Shown piece by piece: positions 1 to 12,875 of a DNA stretch of 64,000 nucleotides. Every line of letters begins with the position of its first letter. Positions within the stretch are counted from its first letter, which is position 1. The stretch is from Ipomoea triloba (lineage: Eukaryota; Streptophyta; Magnoliopsida; Solanales; Convolvulaceae). Location of the stretch: contig NC_044930.1 in the NCBI RefSeq assembly GCF_003576645.1, positions 6,495,523-6,559,522 on the forward strand, in the 5' to 3' direction. The notes under the pieces were generated by a model. It saw only the letters and a list, made by a program, of their open reading frames with translations, was not told where the DNA came from and did no database searches. Made by a program: the position numbers and the translations under genes.

Positions 1-344
1 AACACAATAATGATGGTAAGAATGTATCCAAATTTTAGTATCAGTGTGGGGGTATCGATTAAGTTAATTTAATATTATTGTATGATGTAATGATGTATAC
101 AAATATACATATAAACATTCTCATTAATAAAAGTGTTATTTCATTCAAGAGAGAAAGCATTCTTTTGGCAAAAAACAAAGGTACCAAACTGATTTTGGGG
201 AAAAATGAAATTTGTACTTTTGTAAATCGTGATTTACTCATTTACCTTTCTATTTAAATAATTATATTTTTGTATCTATAGATTGACTTTATTTATATAA
301 AAAATAATAATTAGTGGTATCAATTTTAAAATTTTTAAAAAATT

Positions 345-560
345 AAAATATAAGTATAGCTTCTTTTTTTTGAATACTACTAACTCTATTAGAATGCAGT
401 ATCTGTTCATAACTACTTTCTCAACTTATTGAAGCACAACTTATTGAAGCACAAGAGTCAGTATTGACTCCATTGAAACTCGAACCCACCATCTCCCATA
501 TAAAGAGAAGGATTTGATGCCACTAGACCACAAGGTCCTTGGCAAAATATAAGTATAGCT
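345..560 (-). mobile_element. tRNA-derived SINE with 17-bp target duplication
   Basis: The element occupies 362-543 in minus orientation. Its A-rich tail appears as the T run at 362-370 and its head (GCCAAGGACCTTGTGGTC) lies at 526-543. It has a box A-like GTGGTCTAGTGGCAT and a box B-like GGTTCGAGT, the RNA polymerase III promoter pattern of tRNA SINEs. The flanks 345-361 and 544-560 are an exact 17-bp repeat, AAAATATAAGTATAGCT, which proves retroposition. A short 'cttattgaagcacaa' duplication lies inside. Other copies in this window start at 3,181, 14,996, 20,450, 22,560, 26,151, 26,298 and 40,032. Confidence 0.9.
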
Positions 561-1016
561 AATTAGATAGCTATGTCCCTAGTTACAAGAGGGAATAAAC
601 AACAATAAAATTACAAACATTTCAACCAAATTAATAAACAAAGGCAACAAGGTTATATAAGAAATAAATTTTTTTAAAAAGTAGGTACTTACTTCCCTCT
701 AATAGAGTATCAAACATATGCAAGCAAAAATATAGGAATAATGATTTCTAGCTAGTGTATGAATATGTTTCATCATGCACATCCAGAGAGGTAGATCCAG
801 AATTTTATTTGAGTGTGAATGAAGATGTGAAGTTAAAATAAATTCAAAAATATCAATGACAAAATATCAAACACCAATAAAATTAGCAGTCATATTCTCT
901 AATAAGTAGAGAAGAAAATTAGCAGTCTGCCATTCTAAAAAAATAGCACTAATACACAAAGACAATATTATACTAATTACAGAGAAAATATGTCAATATA
1001 CACAGTAATATCATCC

Positions 1017-1316
1017 CATTGTTCACAATAGTTATTGTGTGGAACACGTCCAAAAACGACGTCGTTTTGCACAAATTTTTTTACGATACCCACTGTAACA
1101 TACATTTTTATAACTCATAATATAAATTATTCAAAGGCATAATGTCCATTATTTAAAGTATAATGCATTTTATTCTAACTCATAAAGTACATTATCTTAA
1201 CTCCAAAATTTCATTATTCTAACACATAAAGTACATTATATTCTAACTCATAATGTACATTATTATAACTCATAAATTTCAACGACATCGTTTTGGACTA
1301 TAAAGCACATTGTTCA
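1017..1316. mobile_element. MITE, family CAATNNTTAT, 9-bp target duplication
   Basis: A 282-bp element (1,026-1,307) is flanked by exact 9-bp repeats CATTGTTCA at 1,017-1,025 and 1,308-1,316. It starts CAATAGTTATTGTG and has an inner inverted pair: GTCCAAAAACGACGTCGTTTT near the left end and AACGACATCGTTTTGGAC near the right. The interior is a degenerate tandem array of a unit like TAACTCATAAAGTACATTAT, about five copies. There is no coding capacity. The 9-bp duplication is typical of the Mutator superfamily. Confidence 0.75.
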
Positions 1317-2578
1317 ATATTCATACACCATCAAGCTGGCTTTTAGGACTTCTCAAAGAGAGCATTCATCACGCCACTCTGAGTAAGAAAGGTCATGATT
1401 TGCGGACTTGCCATAAATTGAATCTAGAGCCTCCCTTACGCTTACCCATTTCAAATTTTACTGTTGTTCACATTATGCAATTGGGTGTATTATGTATACA
1501 AGCTTAAAAATAAAACCTAGAAACGAACACTTGAGGATTTTCCAAAATAGACTAAAAAAACAGTCCCTTCAATCCAAAAAATCCAAATAAACAAATTTAC
1601 AAAGCTTTTCGCAATTTCGCTCCCATGGAAGAAATTCAAACCCTACCATTTATACATAGCTCTAAAACTGCGTCGTTTTAGGACTGCATAAATTTTGACA
1701 GTGGGGGCAGGCGGGCAGTTGCCCGCATGGCAAATCCGCCATTGTGCACATCCAATCTCATTTGAAAAGTTTTCATATAGCCTCTACAAAATTGCAATTA
1801 GGGTCTCGATGATTATTTTTGTCAATAACTTGTTAATTAAATAATAAGAAATTACTTTCTAATCATATTATCTTATAACTTTTTTCTCCACATAAAACAT
1901 AGGGTGTCACGACTTTTGTAGAGTTTGACTCATACACATACAAGAGTTGATCATCTAATATTATTATTATATTAGCAACGCGTTTATCAACCATTCCAAA
2001 TTATTGAATGCTTTGCAATTGTATTAGCACCTCGTTTACATACCATTCCAAACTATTTAGTTAGTATTTACCTTATTTCTTTCATAAATTATTGTGAGAT
2101 AATAAACCACACTAAGAAGACTCCATGCGACGAGTTCAATTGATGAGACAGTATTAACAATAATAAAACTTGTGATAGTCCAAGTATAATTCACCCACTT
2201 AGTTACCATTTTCGAGGTTACTGTTATAAGTTTTTTTTTTTTTTTTTGAAGAAAAAGCATACATAGCAGGGCAATTGGGATTGTGCTAGCTGGTTAACAC
2301 ACGTAACTATATATGATTGAGAAAAAACATACATGTCGGATGGGTGTATGTACACGGCTCTATATTGGGTGGTTGTCCATTCAATTCATTTACTAAATAC
2401 ATACTAACCATAATATTGTACAAAATAATTTAATGGAAAAAGACTTTCATGTTCTTCCAATAAACTTTGCGAAAATGTTGTGGTTTTGGCTCCTAAAATA
2501 TGAAACCCTCTAAATGCGGCTAAGGTGTTGTATCACTAAAAACAAAATTACCTAAATACTCATATATAATGTAAAATC

Positions 2579-2635
<57 letters not shown>

Positions 2636-3180
2636 TTATTTATTTATTTATTTAGCATTACATGTAACCTTCTTATAAAATTAACAGTATATTTGTAAGT
2701 GTTAAAAGTGGGATGCATGACGTACTAGTGATGTATTAATATATAATTGAAGGAAGGAAAGAAAGAAAAAAAATTAAAAAAAAAAAAAAAAAAAAACGTT
2801 GTCCCATACTAATCATGTGGCAAAAAGTAATGGTTGATTGGTTGATGTGGACCTTGTAAATTAAACATGGTCATATGGTGTATTTAATTCTTTTTGTTAC
2901 ATTTAGTTTTGTTTGATATAGCAACTTAGCTAGCCAATTTTTTATTTATTTATTACTATATTTCTTCTCTTGTTTAATGTATTAGAAACAAATTTGAAAT
3001 TGTCATTCAAAGAGTGATCCATTCTTACCTTCCAAGTTTTATTGAACTCGTGCCCTCTCATATGAGAATCATGTTTCACTTAATCAGTCACCTTTTTCGA
3101 TGTTAAAAATGTACATTTTGGACTAGCGGAAAGTGAGGTGGGTATTTTCATAAAGAAGAAAAATGAGTGAAAAATTAAGT
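1317..3180. other. Intergenic, AT-rich, with microsatellites and one half of a diverged duplication
   Basis: No gene is visible. It holds a T run near 2,229-2,247, an (AT)n tract at about 2,581-2,631 running into (TTTA)n to about 2,656, and an A run near 2,778-2,797. The stretch 2,660-3,015 resembles 3,430-3,700 (see the findings). Short ORFs here are chance ORFs. Confidence 0.6.
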
Positions 3181-3297
3181 GAAGGTAATAGAGAAGCACA
3201 AATAGTCAATATAGCCTCCGCTAAAGTTCGAGTCCATAATATCTCATATAAAAAAGTAACTTCGTGCCTCTAGACCACAGGGTCCTTAGAAAATAGC
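3181..3297 (-). mobile_element. SINE fragment
   Basis: A diverged minus-strand copy of the same tRNA-derived SINE: 'gagaagcacaaatagtcaat', a box B-like remnant (aagttcgagtcc in plus orientation) and the head 'ctctagaccacagggtcctt'. The tail end is missing and no target duplication was found. Confidence 0.65.
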
Positions 3298-3378
3298 AGA
3301 AGATATATATTTGTAATAGAAAGAAGAAGAAGAAGAAGAAGATATTGATCAAATAAACACTCAAATTTCTTTAAAAGT

Positions 3379-3380
<2 letters not shown>

Positions 3381-3425
<45 letters not shown>
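3381..3425. repeat. (AAT)n microsatellite
   Basis: About 15 uninterrupted AAT units, directly before the second copy of the 2,660/3,430 duplication. Confidence 0.95.
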
Positions 3426-3426
<1 letters not shown>

Positions 3427-4370
3427 GGGAACATGCAACCTTCTTACAAAGTGAAGGGTAATATTTGTAAGTATTTAAAAGTGGAGATACAATTACTACT
3501 GATGTATAATTGTATAATTGAAGGGAAAAAACAAAAACTGTCCTATACTAATCATATGGGAAAAGAATAAATGGTTGATGTGGGATGTGGACCCTTTGAA
3601 CACATTATGGCGACCTATTTATTTTTAAATTTTTTTTCCTTATATTTAATCTTCTTTTGTTTAATGTCTTAGAAGTAAATTTGAAATTGTCATCCAACAT
3701 AGCTAATCAACTTTGAAAACAAAAATATTCTTTTAAACTTAAAGTAATTCAAAGGAAACTGGTAGCCCTACATACTGCATGCCCAGCTAGAGAAACTTCA
3801 ACATCAAGGAATTGTACTCACCCAATACTGGTGTGTTACGTTGCTTTATGATACAAAAATAAACTTAAGTAATAACATGTGTAATTTGAAAGCAAAATAT
3901 TCTTTTAACTTAAAATGATCGAATATTTCTGAAAATAAAAATATTTTATAACTTCGTATATTGTGATTAGTTAATTGTCAAATCGTTAATTAATAATGAT
4001 GTATAATATTGATGAATATTTTACTTTTTAAAGTATATAGTATGCCCAAAGAATGTGGGTTTCAATGAGTTGGAGAAAGATGCATGAATCACGTTGCCAC
4101 AGTTGACTTAACAATCACGTTGCCACAGTTGCCTTAACATCCTTTTTTGTGGCGAGAATTAAAGCATGTGTTCCATCTCAATTACAAATCTAAGCTGATA
4201 AGTGAATTGCACATTTATGTATTACTTTTTGAAACAACACGTGGACCATAGATTTGGACGCATGCATGATCTGGTATTGAAACGTATATTTCATCTCAAC
4301 TAAAACCCTAAACTGATAGGTAGATTGCACATTTATATTTATATATTATATGCTCAACCGTGAGTTTGCA

Positions 4371-4680
4371 TAAGAGCATCCTTATCAGTGGAGTTTTTTC
4401 GCGGTTATTGAGGAATTTTTGTAAGTGTGATTATGAAAGAGAAAGTAGGTGGGGATGAAAACAAAATTAAAAAAAAAAACAAATTTTATTTTATAAAAAA
4501 TAAATAAAAAAGTTAGAGGGTCAGGCGCAACAAGCCTTCCCTTTTTCCTGCAAAATTACTGTGCTATTATCTCATACTTTGCAGGAGTCCTTTTTCCATC
4601 TCTCTCGTTGCCTTCTCTCCTCCACTTGGCATTGGACTGTTCCAATATGCATTCAATATCCACTGATATTGATGCTCTAA
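4371..4680. mobile_element. Tourist-like MITE (GAGCATC termini, TAA duplication)
   Basis: A 304-bp element at 4,374-4,677. The left end is GAGCATCCTTATCAGTGGAG. The right end, read in reverse complement, is GAGCATCAATATCAGTGG. Both sides carry TAA (4,371-4,373 and 4,678-4,680), the 3-bp target duplication of PIF/Harbinger elements. The interior has no coding capacity. Confidence 0.75.
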
Positions 4681-5132
4681 AAGATAGCTAAGATATTTCA
4701 CAATTCAACGCATAAGCTATTAGCCCTTACAATTTCATAAAACACCACTAGGCGTAGCTTTTCCTTGCTAGTTACCCTTTACAACTCCCATCCAAGTTAA
4801 CTTTTACTATCATATTAAGAGATGGATCGGAAATTATGAGACAATTTTAAAATGAAGAAAAAAAAATTAAGTTTCTTGCTAGATAAAGGAATTTTTCCTT
4901 TTTTGTTCTCGTACTCTTATAATGACGACTAAGCACGCAATAAATGAATATCTTCCCAGTCAACCATTATACTGTGAATCATGTGAAAGATGAATAATTG
5001 ACATACAAATTTATGTTTAAAATATTGGAGATTCATTTTTCTTCAATGTTCATTTTTTTTGTGTGTTTTATAATATTTATTTTTAATATAGTACACAAAA
5101 ATAAACATATAGTATTTAAATTGAGAACCATT

Positions 5133-5877
5133 CCACGGTATAATCAGTCGCTATACGATGGACCATGGTCCAAAATACATTATGGACCACAGTCACAAAA
5201 CGACGCCGTTTCAGTAAGTGAGAGAAACAGCGGTCGTAAGTCGTAACGGAGCTCCGTAATTGATACTACAGTTCATCTCAAAAGATATTGTCTCACATTT
5301 GTTTTTATATTATCGAATGAAACTGATGTAGTTATATCAAAATGTAATTGTAGTTGTGTTGAAATGTAACTGCAGTGTATATAAACCGATACTGAATAAC
5401 AGTTTCACATTTTTGTTTTTATATTATCGAATGAAACTGTATTTATATCGAAATGTAACTGTAGTTGTGTTGAAATGTAACTGCAATATATATAAACTGA
5501 TACTGAATAACAGTTTCACATTTTTGGGTGTATATTGTCCAATGAAACTGTAGTCATATCGAAATAATATTGTAGTTGTGTTGAAAGGAAATTGCAGTGG
5601 ATTATAAAAGAAAATGTAGTTGTGTTGAAAGAAAACTGAATAACAAGTTTACATATTTGAGTGTATAATATCGAATGAAACTGCAATTATATCGAAAAGA
5701 AACTATAGTTGTGTTGAAATATAACTGCAGTGTATATGAACTGAAAGTGAATGGTGCGAAACGAATGCCGTTTCAACCGTCTGTTTTCATTAATCAAAAC
5801 GACATCGTTTTGATGCATGGTCCACAATCCATTGTGGATCGCAGTCCACATTAATATTTGCGCAGTATAATTTGTCC
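5133..5877. mobile_element. MITE with palindromic ends and an internal tandem array
   Basis: The left end contains TGGACCATGGTCCA and then an ACGACGCCGT core. The right end contains the inverted counterpart (AACGACATCGTTTT, GCATGGTCCACAATCC) and finishes GCAGTATAATTTGTCC. Between about 5,260 and 5,760 lie roughly four diverged copies of a unit near 110 bp, built from TATCGAATGAAACTG, GTTGTGTTGAAATGTAACTG and GATACTGAATAACAG. A related copy lies inverted at 20,593-21,121. The left border is approximate and no target duplication was found. Confidence 0.65.
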
Positions 5878-6166
5878 TCCCCAATAAGCCAAGGCAGCCC
5901 AGGCTCATTTCCATGATATGCCTGGACAACTTTGGGCCATTACTTAATATATGGGCTTCAAAATCATTGGGCCCAATACTTCTCCCAACATTATACTAGT
6001 ATACTTCACAAGGTGACTAACCTATGCATCATTTTTAGTATATTGAACATTTATTTTTTAAAAGTTCATTTACCTTAAAAATTAAATATTTAAAATTTTA
6101 ATTTACACAAAAAATAATAAAAATTTAAACTTGTATTTAATTTTATCAAGATTAATTTTAAGTTGG

Positions 6167-6421
6167 CTAGCATCTCAATAATTATTGGTCCACACAGCTA
6201 TGTGGATCATATTATCAAATAATGTACATTCAGTATAAAAATAATGTATTTTTATTATATTAAAATGTACATTGTAATCAGGAGATGTACATTATTTGTG
6301 TACTAAATGTATATTTAGTACACAAATAATGTAAATTTAGTATATTAAAAATATACTTTTTGTTATGGTTCACACAACACTATATGGATCATGGTTCACA
6401 CACTAATTTGCCCTAGCCTCT
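6167..6421. mobile_element. MITE, family CAATNNTTAT, 9-bp target duplication
   Basis: A 237-bp element (6,176-6,412) flanked by CTAGCATCT (6,167-6,175) and CTAGCCTCT (6,413-6,421), matching at 8 of 9. It starts CAATAATTATTGGTCC and ends CACTAATTTGCC. The interior repeats an AATGTACATTAT/AATAATGTA unit in both orientations and can fold on itself. It is nearly the same size as the member at 22,683-22,918 and shares its interior words. Confidence 0.75.
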
Positions 6422-7755
6422 AGTATTCTAGTAGTAGTTTATTATTGTTATTATTACGGAGTATTATTTAGAATTTTAGTAGTAGCTTCTTTAAAAATGC
6501 AAACCAGAATCGTAACCTTATGGTTTCCAGCTCAGTTTGCATAGTCCCAATTTAGTTCTCTCTTTTTTCTTTTTTTTTTTTTCTTCTTCTTCTTTAGTGA
6601 TGAGGGAAATATATAACCACTATTCCCATTATCTTAAAATGTGTAAACATTGCTTTGTGATCCTAATCAACAAAGGATCGTAAAAAGTTAAACTAGTCTA
6701 AGTTATTCCTAGCGAAAGCCAAGGAGTATTGTAGTGGTTCTTATCTTTTCTTTTGGCATTGTTACGTGGTGGTACAATAAAATGGATTATGAGCTTGTGG
6801 TTCATATCTTTTAATAGTTGTATAAATAGTTTTAATGTGACAATATATACTAAGCAAAAAACTTTATAAGTTTTGGTTAATTTGACAAGAAATTTGAGTT
6901 GTAAACAAATAAAATAATACAAAAGTTTCTTTGTTACAAACTGAAAATTTTTCTTATGTAAATTCATAAAATCATACAAAATTAAAAATATTAAAAATCA
7001 CTATAATAAAAATCTCACATAGACACCGATTAATCGATGCCTAAGCGCTTATCGACTATCTAGCGTATCACTATAATCAGGAGTCTAGACCGCCAACTAG
7101 GCCACTAAACGTCGCTTAGGCCGCCTAGGCATCAACTAGACTGCCCACCCACCGGCTGCCTAGGCACCGAGTTACTAGCTTAGTAAGTAAGCGTTACATC
7201 AGCAGTAACTCGTTCAACATATAGTATTAGGACATAATTGCACTATTTGTTAAATTTAATATGCTAATTTGGCACTTTTTCTCAATATTAATAAAATAAA
7301 ATCTAACACAATGAGCCCAACATAACTAATGATTTGCATTTCCTTTTTGAAAACATTAACATATTATACAACACAACTTCTATTAGCTAGCAACAAAACA
7401 TGTGCTTCTTTATTATGGGACCTGCAAATGAAACTCAAAATTACATGAAATTTATGTCAACTTGATCAGATCTCATCCAGCATGGCAGGCATCATCAGCT
7501 TCTATGTCTTTGGCTTAGGTTCGAATCCCATCCCGATCTTATTACGATGTACCCAAAACTAAACTCTGTGCATGTGTGGTATTTCTGCTCAAGAAGCCAT
7601 ACAAACTTCCTCTCAATGATATATATTCATAGTCAAGAATGGACAGGACAAGCATTACTAGTTCTATCAATACAGTTAAGAGATGCGTGCAGCTGTATAT
7701 GGCGGGAAAAATGAGCTTTCGATCTACTTACATCGCATCTTCTTGATAAAATTAT
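6422..7755. other. Intergenic region downstream of the LRR-kinase gene
   Basis: No gene is visible. About 7,010-7,180 is a GC-richer patch with many GCCTAGGC-like words, probably an old repeat. The part next to 7,755 should include the 3' UTR of the minus-strand kinase gene. Confidence 0.5.
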
Positions 7756-10700
7756 TCACAAACGAGGACTGGTTCCCAATCTACCGTCTGCCTCGGCCTG
7801 AATCTGGGCTGCATACTGCAAATTCCAAAGGACATCCTCGAAGGATGGGCGCATTGAGGAGTCGGTTGAAATGCATTTGCTTGTTATGGATACGATCACG
7901 GACAAGGATTCTTGCGAGCAGGAATTGAGCACAACCGGATCAACTACGTGCTTTTGGCCATCCTGACTTCCCAATGAGGCCTGTGAAATATAATGCAAGA
8001 TTGATTTGAATAGTTCGATTACTGGTTTAAACTTTTAGTTAAGACAGAACATATTTTTTCTATCAACTTGGAATATGAAAGCCATGGAAATTTAGATGGT
8101 GTGTTATGGAGTGAGTACCAGTTCATTTAGTAGAAACGTCTCTTGCCTCACGAGATAAGAAGGCCCGACGAGTGACTCGAGCATGATAAGTCCAAATCCA
8201 TACACATCGTCCTCCAGGCTTTTCATTTGCCTGCAAAATGGTTATTGAAACTTTGGTATCTTCTTGCGCAACAACAGAAGATTGAAACAGAACGAACAAG
8301 TTCAATTTATCGAGATTGATAGTCTCGAGGGGTAGTCTCACCATGATGCAAAGCCTTCGCCTTTTGCCTGTGGATGAAGAATCGCAAATAAAAGTTTAGG
8401 GAAAAAGCACAGAACTTGATTAATTAGAAAATATTTCCAGAATTCATACCTGCTGTTTATCAACCTCTTCTGCCACAATCGATAGCCCATAGTCACTGAG
8501 CTTGGCAACTCGATGCTCGTTCAACAGTATATTAGTTGCTTTCAGTCGATTACTGAAGAACCCAGGGATAACTCCGGTGTGTAGAAAGTGCACAGCCTTT
8601 GCAACATTAATGAGTATCCCGAGTCTATCAGACCAATTAAGGACCTTCTGTGGACTATTTTCTACAAATATAAGGTCAATGCAACAATGAAAATGCATAT
8701 CAGTATGCACTTCATATGATAATTTGAACTTGCAGTAATATCAGTATCAACAATTTGATTATGCTCTCTGCACTTACCAGAAAGATGAGTACGATAGTTC
8801 CCATTTGCCACATATTCGTAAATAAGATAGACTTGGAGTGAATCGGGGTCATCATTGTTGTCATTATTAGCAATGCAGTGTCCCAGAAGACAAACCAGAT
8901 GAGGGTGCCGAAGCTTTGCAAGCAAATCGACCCTAAGTTTTAGATTGCGAATTGTGTATTTCTTTGAAATTGTCAAGCACCTTATAGCCACCTGAGCCCC
9001 ACTTTCCACTCTACCTTTATATATCTGAGGCAAATATGTGGATGAACTTATAACGGCCAAATATCATCTCGGAATAAAAAAAATTGACTGCGAAAAGTAT
9101 CTCTGAATAAAATACAAATACAGTATTGTAGCAAAGCAAGTATTTACCTTTCCTATCAAACCTGCACCCATTAGGTTTGTCGTGTCGAAGTCATTTGTTG
9201 CTTCCTTGATCTCATCAAAGGAAAATAACCTGTGCGTTGGAGTACCTTGCGTGCCTAGTTTTGATGCCTCGGATATAAATCCTGAAAAAATAAGAAATCG
9301 GGATTCATTGAAATGTTGCTAAACTGAAGTATGGAATAGGTTGCGTTTTTTAAAAATTTCCCAGTTCAGAAGGCATACTTGCATTCAGCAAAAGTTCTGA
9401 AGAGTACCCTGCAACGGAATTTTCTTGTACGGGCTTGTGCAGTAAATGCTGCTCTGAATTCCCACGAGGGCAGTATCTACGGCACATAAAAAGAAAGCCG
9501 GCTGCCAGAAAAGACAATAGAACACAAATTCCTCCGATAACACCAATTAGGATTCCTATGTTCTTTCCTTTAGACCCATTAGTTTTCGCAACAATGTTTT
9601 TAGCTTCACTTGTGCAATATGTCGCTGGATGCTGATTCTTTAGACCACTTGATAAACAGTTCCCTTCATACAAAACCTTTCTAGTGTCTGATGCAGAGTG
9701 CAAACATGAAGGCAATGTGCCTGTGAATCGATTATTTGAGATATCAACTAATCCAAGCTCGTTTCCACAGCTCAATTTGGATGGTAAAGATCCAGTCAGC
9801 ATATTGGATGCCAAATTTAAGTTTGCAATTTTAGGCAAAGAGAAGAGCTTAGCAGGCGGCATTCCTTGGAGTGAGTTGAAAGACAAATCGAGCTGCTGGA
9901 GCTGTAGCAGGAGGCCATATTCTTGAGGAATTTCATTAGAAAATGAGTTGTTCCTGAAGAAAGCCATAATCAGCCCCTTTGGAAGAGCAGGAAGTTCAGA
10001 CTCAAATCTGTTATCGCTCAAATCCAAAACCTGAAGCCTAGTTAATCTTCTAAGATCAAACAATTTCCCAGAAATTTCGTTCTTCGAAAATCCAATATAT
10101 GTTAAACTTGTCACCCCTCCCATGGAAGAAGGCAATTCCCCAGTCACCCTATTGTTCCTTATGCTCAAACTCGACAGATTTGACAACTTATCAAACCCTT
10201 CAGGAATGCTGCCATTAATGAAATTCCCATCCAAATTCAAACCCTGAAGGCTCACCATTCTTGAAACTGAAGCAGGGATAGACCCATACAAAAAATTCCA
10301 ACCCAGATCCAAGTTCTCAAGTGAAGACAATCTATGAATTATATCAGGAATTTGACCCCAGATGCCCAAAGACACAAGAGTGAGTGACCTCAAGCTGGTC
10401 AGTCTGGCCAAGGTGACCACAAGAGAGTCCACAAAGAAATTCTGTGACAGGGTTTGATAAGGACCCACAGCATAGCCATTGAAACTGCTTGGCCTATCTC
10501 TCTTATCACCATAAACTCTTATCTCAGTCACAAGGTTGTCTTGGCATGATATATTTGCCTGTGGGGATGACACAAAGCACAAATCTGTGCCATTATTGTT
10601 GAACCAAATCTCTAGGGGGGTTGGGTATTCCAACTGCTTCCTAAGCTGCAAAAGCATCTGGGTTTGGGTGTGTTGCAGCTGATGGGTACCCAAGATCAAG

Positions 10701-10756
10701 AAACTCCCCCACAGGGACAAAAACACAAACACCTTATAGCTATTGCACCACTCCAT
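7756..10756 (-). CDS. LRR receptor-like pseudokinase (At3g03770-type), 777 aa, 7 exons
   Basis: Exons, read on the minus strand: 10,756-9,379, 9,281-9,148, 9,024-8,778, 8,661-8,450, 8,367-8,342 (26 bp), 8,230-8,119 and 7,980-7,756. All introns are GT-AG, the phases agree, and the total is 2,334 nt. The start is the ATG at 10,756, directly before a hydrophobic signal peptide (residues 1-23). The ectodomain (about 30-395) holds some ten leucine-rich repeats bracketed by cysteines. One membrane helix lies at about 399-424, followed by a juxtamembrane stretch and a kinase-like domain from about 478. Key catalytic residues are lost: the VAIK lysine is Arg519 (VAIR), and the HRD region reads FFSNRLKATNILL (about 621-633) without the catalytic Asp. 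The DFG motif survives as DYG (643-645). This matches plant LRR-RLKs annotated as probably inactive (At3g03770/At5g14210 group), presumably scaffolds or co-receptors at the plasma membrane. The ligand cannot be told from sequence. Confidence 0.93.
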
Positions 10757-12000
10757 CACACTCCCCACACTCAATTCATATCTAATGGGTGTTAAATCAA
10801 TCAGAAAAGATGGAAACACAATTGTACACTTCTCAGTGCTGGAAATCAATTGTCAGAAGCAAAGCATATACAAAAAAACAGAATCTAAATGCACAGTTCA
10901 AAAACAAAACTTTTGCAAAGGCCAATTATCTTGAAACCTGGGTTCTGCTGGACAAAGATCCTCTGCTAAGCATGAATATCATATCATATCTACCCTTTCT
11001 TTATGGAGAATGAGATTCTGAGTAGTTCTTTTATTTTTGCTTTATGTCATCCTAATGGCAAGTTCTTTGCTTCATGTGTCTTTGTCTCAGACTCCCTGTC
11101 CCAATTAACCCTGTCTTCTCCATTGTACTTTTCATTAACTTGATTAAACTTTGATTTGATTATAGTATTATACCAATGAATTTAATATTTCAGTATTAGT
11201 TAGAGATTATTCTAAATAAGAGATTAAATGACAAAATGTACTTAACTAAATAACAAAAACATGCACTCAGCAAAATATGTATTGGAAACTTTGTTTAAAG
11301 TCAATTTATTTTATCTTACAAAAGTGAAATAAGATAACAACAAAAAAGGAAAGAAAAAGAAAATGTCGCTTTTAATTTTTTTTCTTTTGACTCGGTTACA
11401 ACGTAGTATATGAAAAAGTCGCTTCGCCTCACTAAACCATAAAGTTATTAGTGTCATTTTTAATCTTCTAATTATGCGATATGTTGGATTCAATCTTCCA
11501 ATTATTACTTATTAATACCTCCATTTTTATTCTTTGATTAATTCTGGGAAGGCTCATAGTGGCTGTCTCTATTTTTATTTTTCTATAAAAAATGTAAAAT
11601 AATTTAATATGTCTATTTAGAATGATCAATATTTCAAAACTAACAAAAAATGTGATGATAATTTTATAAATATTATAAATTTGATATGTGCATTGAGCAA
11701 AGTTTTAAAATGTATCTGACGATTTATAATAGTGTTAATGCACTCAAAATCTATAAACGTACGTTAAGACGGATACACTTTAATCGAGTAATAAAATATT
11801 ATGAATTTCTTTTTAATTTTTTTTAAAGAAAAACTTTGAATAAATGTGAGAAGGGATACCAAAACTAGGTAGAAAGCATATATAAAAGAAAGAGTATCCA
11901 CTTACCTGGAAAGGATGGAATTCAGAGCTTCCACATGGTGTTTTTTCTTGAGAATGGTGATCCACACTCCAGACATACCACACTTCCATATGCTTTAATT
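10757..12000 (-). promoter_or_regulatory. Upstream region of the LRR-kinase gene, possible 5'-UTR intron
   Basis: On the minus strand a good splice donor, TTTCCAG|GTAAGTG, lies at 11,906/11,905. A plausible acceptor, GATTTCCAG|CAC, lies just before 10,838. This would give a leader exon above 11,906 and an intron of about 1.07 kb ending 82 nt upstream of the ATG. It is inferred from splice consensus only, and no TATA box stands out. Confidence 0.4.
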
Positions 12001-12094
12001 AATCACTTAATCATTATGGATGCAACTGCTCCCACTTTTTATTATCATGCAAAAACAAAAACAAAAAAAAAAGTTTCAATTTTAATATTGTTAC

Positions 12095-12345
12095 AGAGAT
12101 AACGATGGATTTGTTCACTTAATTATAGCGAAATTATCAATCTGATTCTTAACTATCATTCTTATTAAATTAAGGCCTTAACTTTAAAAATCTTACTCAG
12201 AGCCAATTTGAATCGTAAGATGATAATAAAGGACGAAATTGGGTAAGATTTTCAAAATTGATAACTTAATTTAGTAAGATTGATAGTCGATGACCAAATC
12301 GATAATTTCGTTATAGTCAAGGACTAAATTGGTCATTAAGTCCAT
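12095..12345. mobile_element. Foldback (Mutator-like) MITE remnant
   Basis: Inverted halves: the left has 'atagcgaaattatcaatctg' and the right has 'aaatcgataatttcgttata', followed by the phrase 'aaggactaaattggtcatta'. Such long inverted repeats with 'ggactaaattgg' words recur at 15,690 and 42,640. Borders are approximate. Confidence 0.5.
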
Positions 12346-12875
12346 TGCTACACCACATAATTGGTACCATCATCTCATTTGTATTTCTTAGTCTTGTCTT
12401 TCATATTTAGACTTGTGCAAAATTTAACAAGTTAAAAGTTATTTTACTTTTTTGGAGGGTTTTATTTATAGGATTATTAATTTGGATGTTTGATATGGTT
12501 TATGAATTGGATTACATTATTAATATTATTATTTTACAAAATTTTGGTGGCATGTATATAAACGTGTGTAGGATGTGAGATTCAGTATGAAAATGTGAAA
12601 TGTGCACTTTACGTATACACTCAGTATTTTATATTGTAAACCATGCTATTTTTTCTTTAATAGTGCACTTTTATGTGATAAAAGTGTGCTTTTAGTTACG
12701 AAAAATTATAAATTATCACTGCATATACTAGAATTGATTAACTATTTATCTAGATAACTGGTTTTATTTCTCATTCTCTACACAAGTTATTTTCTCTACA
12801 CAAGTTATAATTCTTACAACTTACAAAGAATAAAGTACAATTTTGCAAAGCATAAGAGATTATAAAATTCTCCTA

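Noticed and set aside
5260..5760. CRISPR-like spaced repeats (also at 20.7 and 34.2 kb)
   Set aside because: Units are diverged, without unique spacers, and lie within palindrome-ended MITEs of a plant genome.
10757..10849. N-terminal extension of the LRR kinase from 10,849
   Set aside because: It begins with TTG, not ATG, and would displace the signal peptide. The ATG at 10,756 fits.
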